DNA of 64,000 nucleotides. It comes from Nymphaea colorata. Taxonomy: Eukaryota; Streptophyta; Magnoliopsida; Nymphaeales; Nymphaeaceae. The DNA is taken from positions 2,054,704-2,118,703 of the forward strand of contig NC_045139.1 of the NCBI RefSeq assembly GCF_008831285.2, given 5' to 3'. Shown here one piece after another: positions 48,849-61,817 of this stretch (position 1 is its first letter; each line of letters opens with the position of its first letter). The notes beneath the pieces were generated by a model. The model was not told the origin of the DNA. It made no database searches and was given only the letters and a program-made list of their open reading frames with translations. A program made the translations under genes and the position numbers.

Positions 48849-50003
48849 CAGCTCCCCTGGCAATTTCATCTTTTTTTGTGTTCTCCCTTCACTATTTCCG
48901 TCCTTGATAGCATGGAGGTTTGTTTCTTTCACTGTCACAAAAAACATGTTTTATTGGAAAAAAGCACATATAATACGGTAAAACACAATCAGCCGTATAA
49001 TACCTGTTTTATTCCCGTCTTTTTAAAAAAACGTCAGAAAATTAAAAAAAACATGTATTATACCTGTTTTTTTGTATTTTTTCATATTTTTATGAATTTT
49101 TATAATTTTTAGGATTTATTAAATGTTTTAAATTTTTTAAAAATTTGCCGAGATTTTCTCGTTTTATTTCCGAGATACACAACTTTGTTGTATTATACCC
49201 GTCTTTTTCCTCGTCGTATAACACCCATACACATTTTTTGTTTTCATAGTTGAATTCCAGTCATCTTCACCTTTGTTCTGTATTACTATGGTCACAGATA
49301 GAAGATAGAGTTTTGAAGCTGCAAAACCAACTCATGAGAAGACGGTGGGTTTTTTATGATGTATCGAGGGATTTATTTGACACCATGTTGTTATTGTTTC
49401 ATGAATATGCCCAAAACTTTGATACGTATTATGTGTTTCATCACTGTCACAGCTCCCCTGGCAATTTCATCTTTTTTTCCGTCCTTGATAGCATGGAGGT
49501 TTGTTTCTTTCACTGTCACAAAAAACATGTTTTATTGGAAAAAGGCACATATAATACGGTAAAACACAATCAGCCGTACTTTTTAAAAAAACGTCAGAAA
49601 ATTAAAAAAAAACATGTATTATACCTGTTTTTTTGTATTTTTTCATATTTTTATGAATTTTTATAATTTTTAGGATTTATTAAATGTTTTAAATTTTTTA
49701 AAAATTTGTCAAGATTTTCTCGTTTTATTTCCGAGATACACAACTTTGTTGTATTATACCCGTCTTTTTCCTCGTCGTATAATACCCATACACATTTTTT
49801 GTTTTCATAGTTGAATTCCAGTCATCTTCACCTTTGTTCTGTATTACTGTGGTCGCAGATAGAAGATAGAGTTTTGAAGCTGCAAAACCAACTCATGAGA
49901 AGACGGTGGGTTTTTTATGATGTATCGAGGGATTTGTTTGACACCATGTTGTTATTGTTTCATGAATATGCCCAAAACTTTGATACGTATTATGTGTTTC
50001 ATA
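48849..50003 (+). repeat. Tandem duplication of about 600 and 554 bases
   Basis: Unit 1 (48849-49449) and unit 2 (49450-50003) both start CAGCTCCCCTGGCAATTTCA and end at GTATTATGTGTTTCAT. Unit 2 lacks two segments of about 20-25 bases. Each unit contains one copy of the AT-rich TATAATACGG element and an open stretch starting near GTTGAATTCCAG. No known protein domain. Confidence 0.9.
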
Positions 50004-50680
50004 ATTCTGCCCAATGTTTAGGCTGCATGAACAGTTTGATATTGTTGCTGAGTGGCTTTAAAGGGTGCGTTTGGGTGATTCGAAGGCAAAATGAGGTTTA
50101 ACATGTATTTGGATGATGATCAAAACTGGTTTTTGTTAGAAAACATTATTTTCAAAAGAGACTGATAAGCTTGTGCATACCATCATGTTGTTTCGTCCAA
50201 AGGGAGTGAGTATTCCATCTGAATCAGGTGAAGAAGAAGGAGAAGGAGTTTCCAGTCTCAGTTGGCAGTCCTGTAAGGTGGTGAAATTTTCTTGGGCTCT
50301 CGCCTTCTCTTCCATTGGCACTGAAGTTGGGATTACTGGATAGTTGTTCATTTTGGTTCATTTCTGGAGTTGTTAGGATTAATGTGTTGCACTTGTTTTG
50401 CTCTTGGCTTTTGGATTTTGAAGTTGTGAGTGTTGGGTAGTTCTTAAATTTATAATTTCTTGAGTATGCTAGGCTCAAGATATTGAAAGAAATGGTGAGG
50501 GAGATACTAAAGGCCCAAGTTCATCTTGTTCTGAGCCGAAACGCCATTTTTTGGGCATGGGTTTTGCAGAGAAGACGGTGGAAAAAGCTATCAAACAAAA
50601 CGGTTAGGGATCGGGTTGAGATTACTGAAAATCTCAGGTCCGATCATCCTTCTGTCGGGCTTGAAAACCACAGTTAGGAA
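50004..50680. other. Intergenic region
   Basis: Open frames on both strands (for example 50136-50351 minus) but no recognised domain or gene structure. Confidence 0.4.
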
Positions 50681-50865
50681 CAGTGGCAGAGCCAGAAATT
50701 TCTGCTTAAGGGATACTCTTAGTTCAAATTCCAAACTTTGAGCTACTCTCACATGTAAAAACAACAAAAAAATAATGAAGTACCAATACATAAACAGAAC
50801 AAATTTTATGTGTTTCGTGCATGCAATTAATTGTATGCAACAGCCACAATGTAGCTCCGCCACTG
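50681..50865 (+). mobile_element. hAT-type MITE with 8-base target-site duplication
   Basis: 185 bases. Left end CAGTGGCAGAGCCA; the right end reverse-complemented is CAGTGGCGGAGCTA, 12 of 14 identical. Flanks are GTTAGGAA (50673-50680) and GTTAGAAA (50866-50873), an 8-base duplication with one change. Eight-base duplications and this terminal sequence are typical of hAT elements. No transposase frame, so non-autonomous. Confidence 0.85.
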
Positions 50866-51084
50866 GTTAGAAAATCTATTGGTTGTTTAAGTAGAGGGCC
50901 ATACAAACTTAGAGTTTAAAATAACTTCAAGTCTGATATCTAAGGCTGTCAAACCCACCCTTAGATTAGATTAAAGCTCATTAAGCAATCTTATAAGTAT
51001 ACACACATCTATGAGAGTGTCTCCCAAAAAATCTCTCCCCGTCCCTCCCACCCTTCCTCTCTCTCTCTCTCTCTCTCATATTCA

Positions 51085-51628
51085 TTGTCACAAAAAACAT
51101 GTATAGGTATAATGTGGCGAGGAAAAAGATGAGTATAATACGGTAAAATTGTATATTTGAGGAATAAAATGAAAAATTTTAAAACATTTAATAAATCTTA
51201 AAAATTATAAAAAAATAAAAATTAATAAAAAAATAAGAAAAACGTAAAAAATAGAGAAAACGTATAATACAGGTATTATATATTATACATATTTTTTTGT
51301 TTTTTAGCATTTTCTAAAAAACTTGTTTTTTTAATGTTTTATACAGCTGATGGGTATAATACGGTAAAATTGTATATTTGAGGAATAAAACGGAAAAATT
51401 TAAAACATTTAATAAATCTTAAAAATTATAAAAAAATAAAAATTAATAAAAAACAAAAAAATAAGAAAAACATAAAAAATGGGGGAAAACGTATAATACA
51501 GGTATTATATACGTATTTTTTTGTTTTTTAGCATTTTTCTAAAAAACTTGTTTTTTTAATGTTTTATACAGCTGACTTGTTTTTCACGTTTTATACGCTT
51601 TTTTTTAATAAAACACGTTTTTTGTGAC

Positions 51629-51631
<3 letters not shown>
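51085..51631. mobile_element. AT-rich inverted-repeat element (compound MITE)
   Basis: Ends are TTGTCACAAAAAACATGT and ACACGTTTTTTGTGACAA, near-perfect inverted repeats. Inside, a segment of about 235 bases starting GGTATAATACGGTAAAATTG is present twice in tandem (about 51111-51346 and 51347-51575). Reverse-oriented relatives lie at 48930-49240 and 49505-49800. No target duplication recognised; a TA microsatellite abuts the right end. Confidence 0.65.

Positions 51632-51720
<89 letters not shown>
51632..51720. repeat. (TA)n microsatellite, 89 bases
   Basis: Longest uninterrupted TA run in the window. Confidence 0.95.
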
Positions 51721-51722
<2 letters not shown>

Positions 51723-52551
51723 TTTTGAATTGAATATTGGTCCCACTCCCTTTGCATAAACGTAAAAAAAAGCTAACTGGACCCATGCCACAGCAAATAT
51801 GGTCCAAAGTCAGAGGATCAGATTCTATTGTCCATTGAAAGGACTAATTCTGATTCTTCTACTCACTTAATGGCAAAGTTGAAGGCGAAAGGGACACTAC
51901 TTTATGGTCATTTGTCATGCCATTTCAATTTTCCTCCCTTGGTTACTTGGTAAACAAGAAACTGTTTCAATCCAAAGGCTTACTACTTAGGGCTTCTTTG
52001 GTTCCTTGTAAATGAAAATATGTCAGACACCTTGCTTTCATCCAATCCAAAAGATATAACATACTTTGCAATAAATTATATGTTTTCTTTACAAAATGTT
52101 ATCTTATGTACCTTCATTATCAAATATACTTTTCCACTGCAGTAAAACCTCTTTTGAACATTGGTAATCAAATTTATGCTTTACATGTAGGAAATTTTGT
52201 ATTTGATGATGCCTTTTGGCCATAATCTCAAAAAGAGCCTATTGGTTTTATTTTTTGCTAACAACTGCCAACAGGCAACAGGGGCCTGAGATAGTGAGAC
52301 TGTTTTTTGTTGGAATATTAGAAAATTTATGTTTTCTAACTTTTCTTTTTTGTGAAGAAATATTTCCACTTTTATATGAAATTACCATCGGTATCATTTT
52401 TTTTTCTACTGGATTAGCACTTTCGATCAGAGTTAGGGGCAATCTTAAATATGATTCCATCTGTGTTTTGATTTCTCCTTTCCTCTTTCTGATGATATCC
52501 AAATATCCATATCCATATTTTGAAAGTTGTGGTTAAACCCATGTCTCAGGT
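51721..52551. other. Intergenic region
   Basis: No gene recognised. The plus-strand frame 52216-52536 is hydrophobic but has no family resemblance. Confidence 0.45.
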
Positions 52552-52750
52552 CAGGGCAGAGCCAAGGTAGGGCTCGCATGGGCCCTTGCCCCACCTCAAA
52601 AAATTTTAAAGAAAGAAATTACATATAAATTTTTAAAAATTTTACTTGTTTGTATAAAATTTTGAAAAATGATATTTTGGCTCTAGTCAAAATTTAAAAA
52701 CTTTAATTCTTCCCCCTCCCCATCATGAAAAATTTTTAGCTCTGCCCCAG
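52552..52750. mobile_element. Old hAT-like MITE
   Basis: Left end CAGGGCAGAGCCA; the right end reverse-complemented is CTGGGGCAGAGCTA. This matches the style of the MITE at 50681. The interior is AT-rich and has no frame. No target duplication remains. Confidence 0.55.
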
Positions 52751-52900
52751 TTTGAGATTAAGTCTGGGCTCCAAGTCTTGCCGTGACCAGTACTCAGTAC
52801 TCAGCCCGACTCAGGCCCGAAAAAACATGACCCAAGCAAGCCTGGGTGGGCCCGATAAGCGCAGATGGGCCCAATAACAACCTTTTTTTTATTTTTTTAG

Positions 52901-52962
<62 letters not shown>

Positions 52963-54600
52963 CATTTTATTATTTGTATGTATTACATTATATTAAAAAA
53001 TATTTTTTTAATATAATCGGGCCGGGCGGGGCTGGGGCTTGAGTTTTTTGAATCCGGTCAGGCCTGGCCTGGGCCCGACTAATTATCGGGCCAGACCGGC
53101 CCGATGTCCAAGCTTGTTTAAGTTCTACACAAGTTGGTAGGTTGGTAAAAGCTGATTCTCAGTTTGATTTTTCGTGCGCTCTTCGTCATATTCCCAAGCA
53201 GCCTTGAACCTCGAGGGCATAATCACCTCCTTCTAACATCAGGAAACAGGAACTTAGATCCATGTCTTGTAACACCAAAACCTTGTTCGATCTATTTGGA
53301 TTCGGATCGACCTGAAAAATTGATCCGGTCATGTCACATTCGAATCCATTCTGGGACCTCATCAGAACCCCGTTGGCTCACGCCAGCGACTGGACCCTAA
53401 CGACCAATGGGTCCTACGAAATCCATGTTCTAGAAACAACGGAAAGAGCGGATCCATAAACTTTATCCAAGCAATATCCATGCCCATTTGTCCAGTAGAA
53501 AAAGGATGTAAATGGATCTGATGCAAGATCCATATCTTCTTACTTTTGACTGTCTTGAATTCAATAGGTATCTGAATATGTACGTTTGTCTCATGGGTCC
53601 GGCACATTTGAACTTGGATCCGCAGCCAAGCAACCGCCCTCTGACCACCCAATGATACTTACGGTCCCAACTCAACATCATCATCACATGACCATTGCCA
53701 TCATCATCATCTCATCACATCTTCCATGGTGTTTGTCAAATCTGAGACCGTCAAGTTTGGATTTGAAATTCAACTCAAACCCAAATTCGATGTCACTCAA
53801 ACACTCCAAAAACATTGTCTCTGGATATCATATCGACTAATACACATTGGCCTATATCAGCATTTTATATCAGATATGCTGAAACGATGCGTACCAGCCG
53901 ATACTGGCAAATGAGATTCCGATTTGGATAATAATGTTACCGATACGTTGAAGTTTAGATCCAATATCCAACGTATTTAACTGATCCATATCCGAACCAT
54001 TTAGATCCGGGCCATGCCACCAGAACAAAACCGTTTTCCTTCCCTTTAGATTCTCCGACCAATCAATTTTATCCTCTCAACCGACACCATGTAAGAGGAC
54101 GCGTGGCGGTGACATGAAGAAATAACTAAAACGCATTTTTTTTTTCTACCGCGTCTTCCATTTTCGATGTTTGACATCAAGGAACAGTTCAATGTCAAGC
54201 CCCACTGATTTTGCTACCAGTTGTCGAAGGCAAAGCGAACGTTTGTATCAAATTTGAAATAGAAGCAAAAAGAAAGTTGGACAAGAAGGAGGTAGAATCA
54301 TTTCTGGTTCATAAATCATCAATCAACCATTTCAATCGTAATATTTTAGCCAATTTGAGAGAAGATTTATTCGTCATAAACAACATCAAAAGTGGAGATC
54401 TCAGATCAGTTCATTTTTCTGCCGAATCCATTTCGAATCATTGTATTTGAATTGTTCTGACAATGAGTTATGGTTTGGGGATTAAAAGTTTGGAGACTTG
54501 TTCCTCGAAGTCAACAAAAGGTTAAGGACATGTTTTGCTTCTGAATTGAGGAATAAATAAATTGACGGGCAAAAAAAGAAAAAAGGATTATTGGTTCATA
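52751..54600. other. Intergenic region with GC-rich GGCC patches
   Basis: Around the TA run at 52902-52961 lie two GC-rich flanks rich in GGGCC and CGGGCC words (52790-52880 and 53015-53105), partly complementary to each other, so a degraded inverted-repeat element is likely. The rest to 54600 shows no gene. Weak frames at 53362-53652 and 54211-54450 have no domain. Confidence 0.45.
52902..52961. repeat. (TA)n microsatellite, 60 bases
   Basis: Uninterrupted TA dinucleotides. Confidence 0.95.
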
Positions 54601-54722
54601 CTTGGTGTGTGTTCCAACTTCTAACAAGAGAGAGAGAGAGTCTTACACTCAAAGCATACTTTTGAAGCGAGAGAAGCAAAGCATCTCGTTTTACACCACC
54701 TCAAAGTTCCAGTTTTCGATCG

Positions 54723-55424
54723 GTAAGCACGCTCTTTTGCTACCCTTTTTTATGGTTTTCTGTTCTCTCTTTTGCGGGTAACTGTATGGGAAACGTGATG
54801 GACGACACGCCCTGAATTCCGGGTTTCTTCAGATTCCTGTAACGTTAAGAACAGGAGTACCTCCATTGGGTTTCACCTGTTTCGCTTTCCCTAGTGTCGG
54901 TTTCTGCATTTATGGTGGAGCCATTAGTGTTACCTTAGCATGGAGCTTGCTGCTTCATGATGGGGGTCTAGCCGTGGGTGGCATTGATAGATAAGATTCG
55001 CTTGTGTGGTGTTCGCTTGATTTCTCAGTCTGTCGTGGGCAGTTGGTGCTTCATTGGGTTGTTCTTGGTAGAAGTGTTCTTTTCTGAAATGGGCTTCGAA
55101 TTTTCAGGAGATGTGAGATAAAATATTGTGATTTTTCTCTTTGGAATTTGTCGTCTCCATCAGTCAGTTTTTTAATGAGTTTTGTGTTTGTTGAGTTTTT
55201 GGTGTGTAATTTTTGTTGTTGAGTGATTTCTTGAATTAATGCGTCTTTGTTTTTGTTGAAGCATTTGCCTTTGGGTTGACGATGTTCTTTCTTTCTTGCT
55301 TTTGAGATTTCGAAGTGTTCCTTCGTCAAAAATCTTGTAAAAGATCAGCAATGTAAAATTTCTGATGCTTCTCCTAGTTTTCAACGTAGAAAAATTGTAC
55401 TTTTTGCGGCCTTTTAACGAACAG
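54723..55424 (+). other. Probable 5'-UTR intron of the rolling-stone-like gene
   Basis: ATCG|GTAAGCACG at 54723 and AACGAACAG|GCG at 55424 bracket 702 T-rich bases, ending 23 bases before the ATG. A purine repeat (GAGAGAGAGAG near 54630) precedes the donor in the presumed first, non-coding exon. Inferred from splice consensus only. Confidence 0.5.
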
Positions 55425-55447
55425 GCGTTCAGTGGTGTTTCTGAAGA

Positions 55448-58400
55448 ATGGGGAGTGTGAGGAGATCGATGAATAAGGTTGAAGTAAATGAGAGTTACTT
55501 CAAGTTTACTATGAATTATACAGGTTCTCTGAAGGCTACTTGGCAGCCAGTAATGACGGCTAACACAACCAACTTCGAGTACTGGATGCATTGGCAAGTT
55601 TTTTTATGCGCAATATGGATACTTCTTGCGATGTTTGTGGCCTCAGTTTTGATTCTGAAGTACGACGCATCATATAAACTGCGGGGCCGAGAAGCAGATT
55701 CAGATGGACAAATGGATGATTGTTTGTACGCTGATGAATCTTGGAGGCCTTGTTTAAAAGAAATCCATCCTGCTTCCTTACTGATATTCCGGGTTGTTGC
55801 TTTCTGTTTAATGGCGTCTCTTCTCTCAATCAACATCATTTTGGACGGAGCAGATATGTTCTACTTCTACACCCAGTAAGTTGATTCTCCAAGTACAGTG
55901 TCCGATGTAAATAGGATAATAAATTGCCCAAATGGGAGATGGTGTGGGAACGAACTGCATTCATGCCAATGAAGCCCAATCGCAGTCAATGATTAAAGTG
56001 GTTTTCTTCCTGAAATTATAATCCTGAACTTGGATTTTTTCAGAAAGTAACTGAATACAGACATCGAGTTATACGCCTTGAAGTTAAACTAATTCTACGG
56101 ATACTTTTTTATTTTATCCCTGTAGCATTTAGTACCTCTATGAAGTTATTTGTAATATCATGCTTCCACTGTGAAGCCATTACTTGGCTCCCTCAAAAAT
56201 ATTGTGTGAAAGCCAAAACTTATTCCAGCGACAACTCTTTATGAGCACAATACATGTGCTGTGCTGCTATTATTTGTACTTGTCCTTTCTGATGCATTCA
56301 CAGGTATGCTATTAACTTCCACACAAACATTTCGAAATGGAAAACATGGTAAGAAACTGCTTTGCTGTTATTTGTACTCGTCCTTTCTGATGCGTTCACA
56401 AATATATTATTGGCTTTCATACAAATGTCTGGACAATTTGGATTGGGAAGCGTAATAAGAGACTTGAAAGATCAGGACTAAAAACAACTTGTAGAACCAT
56501 CGAACATAACGTTGACTTGCAACTCTTGGGTGATACTATCCTATTTGATCAGTAAAACCTTTCAAAAATCCTGCAGTGTAGAAACTGTGTTTCAGATATC
56601 ATAAATTGTAACATCATATTTTCTGTTTATTTGGTGCTGAACAGGTGGACATTCACTCTAGTGACAGTTTACTTTGGGGTAATTCATTTTCCTGGAGCTA
56701 CTCTCTCTCTTTCATTCCTTCTGGAAATGATGTAATGATTCTTCTGAAATATGAGCACGTTTTGCTCTGTGCAGTAGTTCCTGATATCTCAGTGAATTAG
56801 GTTCTCACATATTATGTTTAGCAAGCACAGGGGTTTGATGACTTGTCTCCTTGCTTGACTTGCAGCTTGGATCTGTGTTATCCATGTATGGCTGCTATCT
56901 CACTTTAAAAAAAGGGGGTAATGATGCTGACCGTTTCAAGGTGGATACTGAGAGGGGCAGTTATGTTCCTCCTGTAAGGGGGTGCAATGGAAGTATGGCT
57001 GCAAACAGTAACCACGGAGAAAGAAACACTCGTGAGAAGGCTGGGATCTGGGGTCACATATTTCAGGTTATGTTTCAGGTGAGTACTTGTTAAGCACTTG
57101 ATAAGCAGTCAGGTTATGTTTCAGGCTGGTACTTGTTAAATACTTGATAAGCAGGGTGAAGTTAGAAAATTCCAGGCCCATTCTCATTCGATTCCTTTTT
57201 GTTAGTTTATATATATATATATATAACAATAAAATTATGCACAATATAAGGTCATGAAGATGCTTTAGAATTTAGGCAAATGTTAAGCACAAAAATATTC
57301 TCAATTTAAAAAAAGTAGAAGCTATAAATACACGTATGCCACCGATTTGAAGTACTTAGTTTTTGGAGATTGGACTCTCCTGAAGTGTTGATGTTGGTGT
57401 GTCATTTAGTTGCCAAATCGACCTAATTTTTTGCTTCTGGAAATTCTCAACTATGTTTTTCATGTTCAGAAAATCAATGCCATGAAGGTGGATCTTGCTG
57501 TGTCTCAAGTTGACTTGACTATTAGCTGAGGCCTCAACATCCAGGATTGGGATTTTGGTTGCTATTACACATATTTGCTGCTGTAGATGCAGTATACCTT
57601 CATTTATCAAGTCGTTCTTAATTGCTAGTCTATCAAGGGACATGGTATGAAAGCAAAAATGGGGTATCCATGTGCACAGATGGTGTCTCTGGTGCCATGT
57701 CTTTTTTTTTTTTTTTTCCAGACTCTGTTTCAGAATCCAGCCCCTTTTGACTTGTTTTGCTGGGTAGCTGTAGAGCTGCTTGTTTCAAACTGACCAAGTG
57801 TTAGGATATTGTTTCTGATGTCCTTATTTTGATTGAACAAAAGTTCCTTCTCAGCATTCTAGCGATAGCATAATTTGTTGTTTTTTGTAATTTTTTATTC
57901 TTTGGTTCTTGGTTTAGGGGACACTCTTTCTTCTGCAACAATCACATGAATGATTTAGGTTCTGTTTTGATTTTTGACAGACAAGTGCAGGAGCTGTGAT
58001 GCTCACAGACTGTGTTTTTTGGTTCATCATCTTTCCATTTCTCACTGTCAGAGATTATAGCTTAAATTTTGTAAGTGTTCCTTTTAACACACAGTTAATT
58101 TCCATGTCTTTAATGAATTACCTCACGTATTGAGATGCTGTGGCTCATAACTGTCTTATACTGGATGCTGTTTGTTCAGCAACTAAATGCCAAGAGCCGA
58201 ATGAGTAGAAGGGCTTTGATATCTACAAGCATAAGGATGTTGTAGCTTGTTGCGGTGGAAGACAAACGTTCTCTTATAGTAATCCCTAGTGTAGACTTAC
58301 GTTCATAAGACTCTTGGAACAATCTTAAATAGTAATTTTCCTTGTTCTTACTGGCTAAAAAGATATCGTGGAAAAGGAGTCAAAGTTTCTGATTGCTGAT

Positions 58401-59501
58401 AGCCTGATAATGTCATTGGAGAATATATGCACTTAGAGATTACATCATGCTGGAGAACAGGCGGATATTTCCGAAGTGGATATCTTTGTGGGAAAAGGGT
58501 ACTGAAAAGGAGTAATTATTTTCAGTATGTTCTTTTACTGATTGAATAGGAATATCAAGATCACTTTTGGGTCCTTTGTGAGGGACACTGTTTGTTCTTG
58601 TTAACAATCACATAGACAAGGAAGATAGCATGATGGGCTATGAAGCAACTTGTATATTTTGCCAATTCAACTGCTACTGCGTTGTAACTTAAGGAAATAA
58701 ATAATATACGTGGCTACAAACGCAGACTTCGTTAAAATCACAATCTGAAGGGACACACCAGATATAACTTTTTCTACAGGATCTTATTTTACATGTTGCT
58801 GAGCGTCTTGCAAATTTATGTTGAGCAATCAAAAGTAAGGCAAGAAATAGGGCAGAATCTTAACAAAGAGATTTTGTAAGTTTGAGACCAAGTAGTTGGC
58901 AGTTTGACTTTGTTCTTTCTTGGAGGGAAATAGTTGGTAGATAGGCATGAAAAATTTTCTGCAGTTTTAATGGGAAATATGCCCTAGTTTGTTGATATTT
59001 CATTTGAGAGGTCTATACAGACTACATAACCTATGCTACAATTGTTTGCAGTTCATGGTCAGTATGCACTCAATCAATGCCGTGCTCCTTCTCATTGACA
59101 CTTCAGTGAATTGCATGGTAAGTTTTGCTTCCATAAACAGATAAATCTCCTGTATTGTCCACTAGATGAACTTGTCTCTGGAGATTGGAGTTGAAGCTTT
59201 TGAACTGGTGTCCCCTTCCAGCGGTTCCCATGGTATCGCATTGCCTACTTCATGCTATGGACTTCTGTATATGTGATCTTCCAATGGGTTATCCATGCCT
59301 CTGTCTCTTTATGGTAGGTCTTCTCCATTTCCTCTCTGTACATTTCATTTGTCTGACTATCCTTATATGTGTTATATTGCGTCTCATTCATGGGACACTC
59401 ATATCTGTGTCTTCCTCTATTACAGGTGGCCATACCCATTCCTTGACTTATCATCTTCTTGGGCTCCTCTATGGTAATTTCTAATATCTCTTTCTCTCTC
59501 T

Positions 59502-59535
<34 letters not shown>

Positions 59536-59708
59536 GGAGCTTCCCACTTTCTAAGATCTCTTTTTCTCTTTCTTTCTGCTCAATTGTCAGGTACCTTTTC
59601 GTTGGCTTGCTGCACATCCCATGCTATGCATTGTTTTCCTTCATTATAAAGGCTAAGCATTACTTCTTTGCAAGATGGTTTCCTCAATCATATCAATGTT
59701 CAAAGTGA
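55448..59708 (+). CDS. Multi-pass membrane protein, plant rolling-stone-like family
   Basis: Eight exons join in frame: 55448-55875, 56645-56678, 56866-57078, 57981-58070, 59052-59117, 59222-59313, 59426-59473 and 59591-59708. They encode 362 residues. The order of features is: a short N-terminus with WQPVMTANTTNFEYWMHW, TM1 about 51-70, a charged loop ending SWRPCLKEIHPASLLIFR, TM2 about 111-131, FYFYTQWTFTLVTVYFGLGS (TM3), a variable hydrophilic loop (residues 170-215), then four more hydrophobic segments including DCVFWFIIFPFL, the SINAVLLLID segment, WYRIAYFMLWTSVYVIFQW and YLFVGLLHIPCYALF. The layout matches uncharacterised land-plant membrane proteins grouped with animal Rolling stone. 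Biochemical role unknown; membrane location is predicted from hydrophobicity. A 5'-UTR intron probably precedes the ATG. No lesion seen. Confidence 0.85.
59508..59532 (+). repeat. (CA)n microsatellite in the last intron
   Basis: CA run inside intron 59474-59590, between a CT-rich stretch and the acceptor. Confidence 0.9.
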
Positions 59709-61817
59709 TACGTCCAGAGAAGTGGAGGGAAGGCCTTTTGGTCGGCTGTTGTCTTCCCTAAGATAGCATTTATTACGGACATCAGATATAAAGTTTGGGA
59801 AAAATGGTGCTAAACTTGGTCATCATCGTTGAAGAAAATAGAAATAGAAATAGAAATGAAATTTAAATTATTGAAAGATGTAAATTCTTCCTAAATCAGT
59901 GGCAGATATCATTTTTACAGAATTGTAAAATGCCTCTCTTTAAGAATCTGGACATGAAGTGCACCGGATGTAAATGATAATTGAAGGGCTTTTACGTGTT
60001 ATAGTTCCATCTGCATTTCGTGCCTCGCGGCTGAGTAATTCTCCCTTTCATGAGGTGGCTGTCTCGAACATGGAAAAAAAGATGTTAACCGTTTTCTACT
60101 TTAGAGTCTCAAGAACGTTTCCACTTTTTGAGTTCATAAAACGCAGCAAGTTGATACATATGTGATCTTCAAGGCCGACAATGTAGAGTATTTCGTTCTT
60201 TATTTCCAGACCTGATACAAACTTGACAGGAAAGATCCTTTTTAGCTCCAAGCTTTTCAAACGTGAACCACTTTACAGTTAATCTCACAAAATCGCGCTC
60301 CTGATTGAGATATTCAGCGAGACTGCGTAGCACTTAACTTGCATTTGAGCATACCCTTTTCTCTCTCTCATGAAAATTTTCCAGAAAATCGGAGAAAATT
60401 GGAAACCATTCCAAGCGGCATCCTTCTACTTTCCTAAACCCCCGTGCAATTTAGGCTTATGTTTGGCATTGAGAGGTAAGACCAGGCTCGACTGTAGCAA
60501 TGCCCAACAAGCAGACAAAACATGTTTAGAGTCTAGACTTGGATATGCCTCGAGACAGTCCATCAGGTCAGGTAAGCCCGAGTCTAATGGTGGCCCAATC
60601 AGCTTAATCAAGCAGGGACTTTGCCTAGATGAACCATGTCTGACTAGTCCCCTGTACGATGGCTGCAAAAGAATTAGTTCCATGTTGCAGATTCACAATT
60701 TTTTTACGGCATTCCATCTGATTCCGTCTATTTGCACACCTACTGTATTATGAAGCTGCATTTCAAGCTCAATCCTGAACCCACAATCAAACAGAAGCAG
60801 AGTTTCTACAGAAGCATTTTGACAAACATAACAATTTGTGCAGCTTGCTTCTGATTAATATTTCCTTGAAACAACTCCACAATGAACGGTGCATCTGAGT
60901 GCCACTTTCTCCTGCTGACATAAGAGCAAAGAATGATCCTCCATTCACAGTGCGATGGTGATACTTGCAGGAAGTCGTCATTGTTTGTCTTTGTGGTGAA
61001 GCTTAAAGACTTGCGTTTGCATTCTCACGGTGAGACCATCCCTCGCAAATTCACCTTCCTTGCCTATTAACATCTGCAACTTTACTAACTACCAAGATAA
61101 TGACAGCTAAAAACTTCATGCAACCAATAGAACTACTCAAGTTTATGTGATCAATAGCAAATATGCTTTTTTCATATGGGTCAAGAGTTCAGTTCATGCA
61201 GTTTGATTTGCAGACCAAAAGAAAAGAGCTTCATTATTGAAATATGTATTCTGTGCAATTCAATGGTCCACCATTGATGAAGAAATCACATCAGCCTCCC
61301 TGGAAATAGTTTGACCACTCATTCTCAGTTTCTAAGTACCTGAATGGCTGAATCAATTGTTTGAAGGAGAAATGGTTATATGTGTGCAATGATTGAACAA
61401 ACAATAGAAAAGGAGTAGAAGAGATGAATATAAGTAGAAATCGGACAGCCCAGCAGAACCTGTTACAATATCCAATCTGCAGCGCAGCAGCAGACTACTA
61501 CCAGTCAATCTGGTGGTAGCCCGAGCTCGAAAACTGATAATTAATCAAATGTACAATCTGCTATTTTTCAAAGACTGACAATTATATGAGCATAAGTATA
61601 CATCGGTTGGAGGGGTGGGGGGTGCGGAGGGGGGTTAGTGGTGGCGGTTCTGCTAAGCTGCTTTTAGTCTTCCTTTTCCCCCCCCTGAAGAGGCAGATTA
61701 ATGGATTGTCCAAACACATGCATACATTAAACAGCAAAGCAGGGGATACAATCTACAAGTTCATCTGACCACAAAAACAAGTCAAGATGATCAAGCTGCT
61801 AAGAGGATTCACCTTAT
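59709..61817. other. Intergenic region between two convergent genes
   Basis: Presumed 3' untranslated regions of the plus-strand membrane-protein gene and the minus-strand SRP receptor gene. The plus frame 60370-60753 has no recognised domain. A G-rich patch at 61605-61650 is followed by a C run at 61680-61685. Confidence 0.5.

Noticed and set aside
51591-51791. Frames encoding long Tyr-Ile repeats (also at 27052-27252 and 38804-39046)
   Set aside because: Translations of TA microsatellites.
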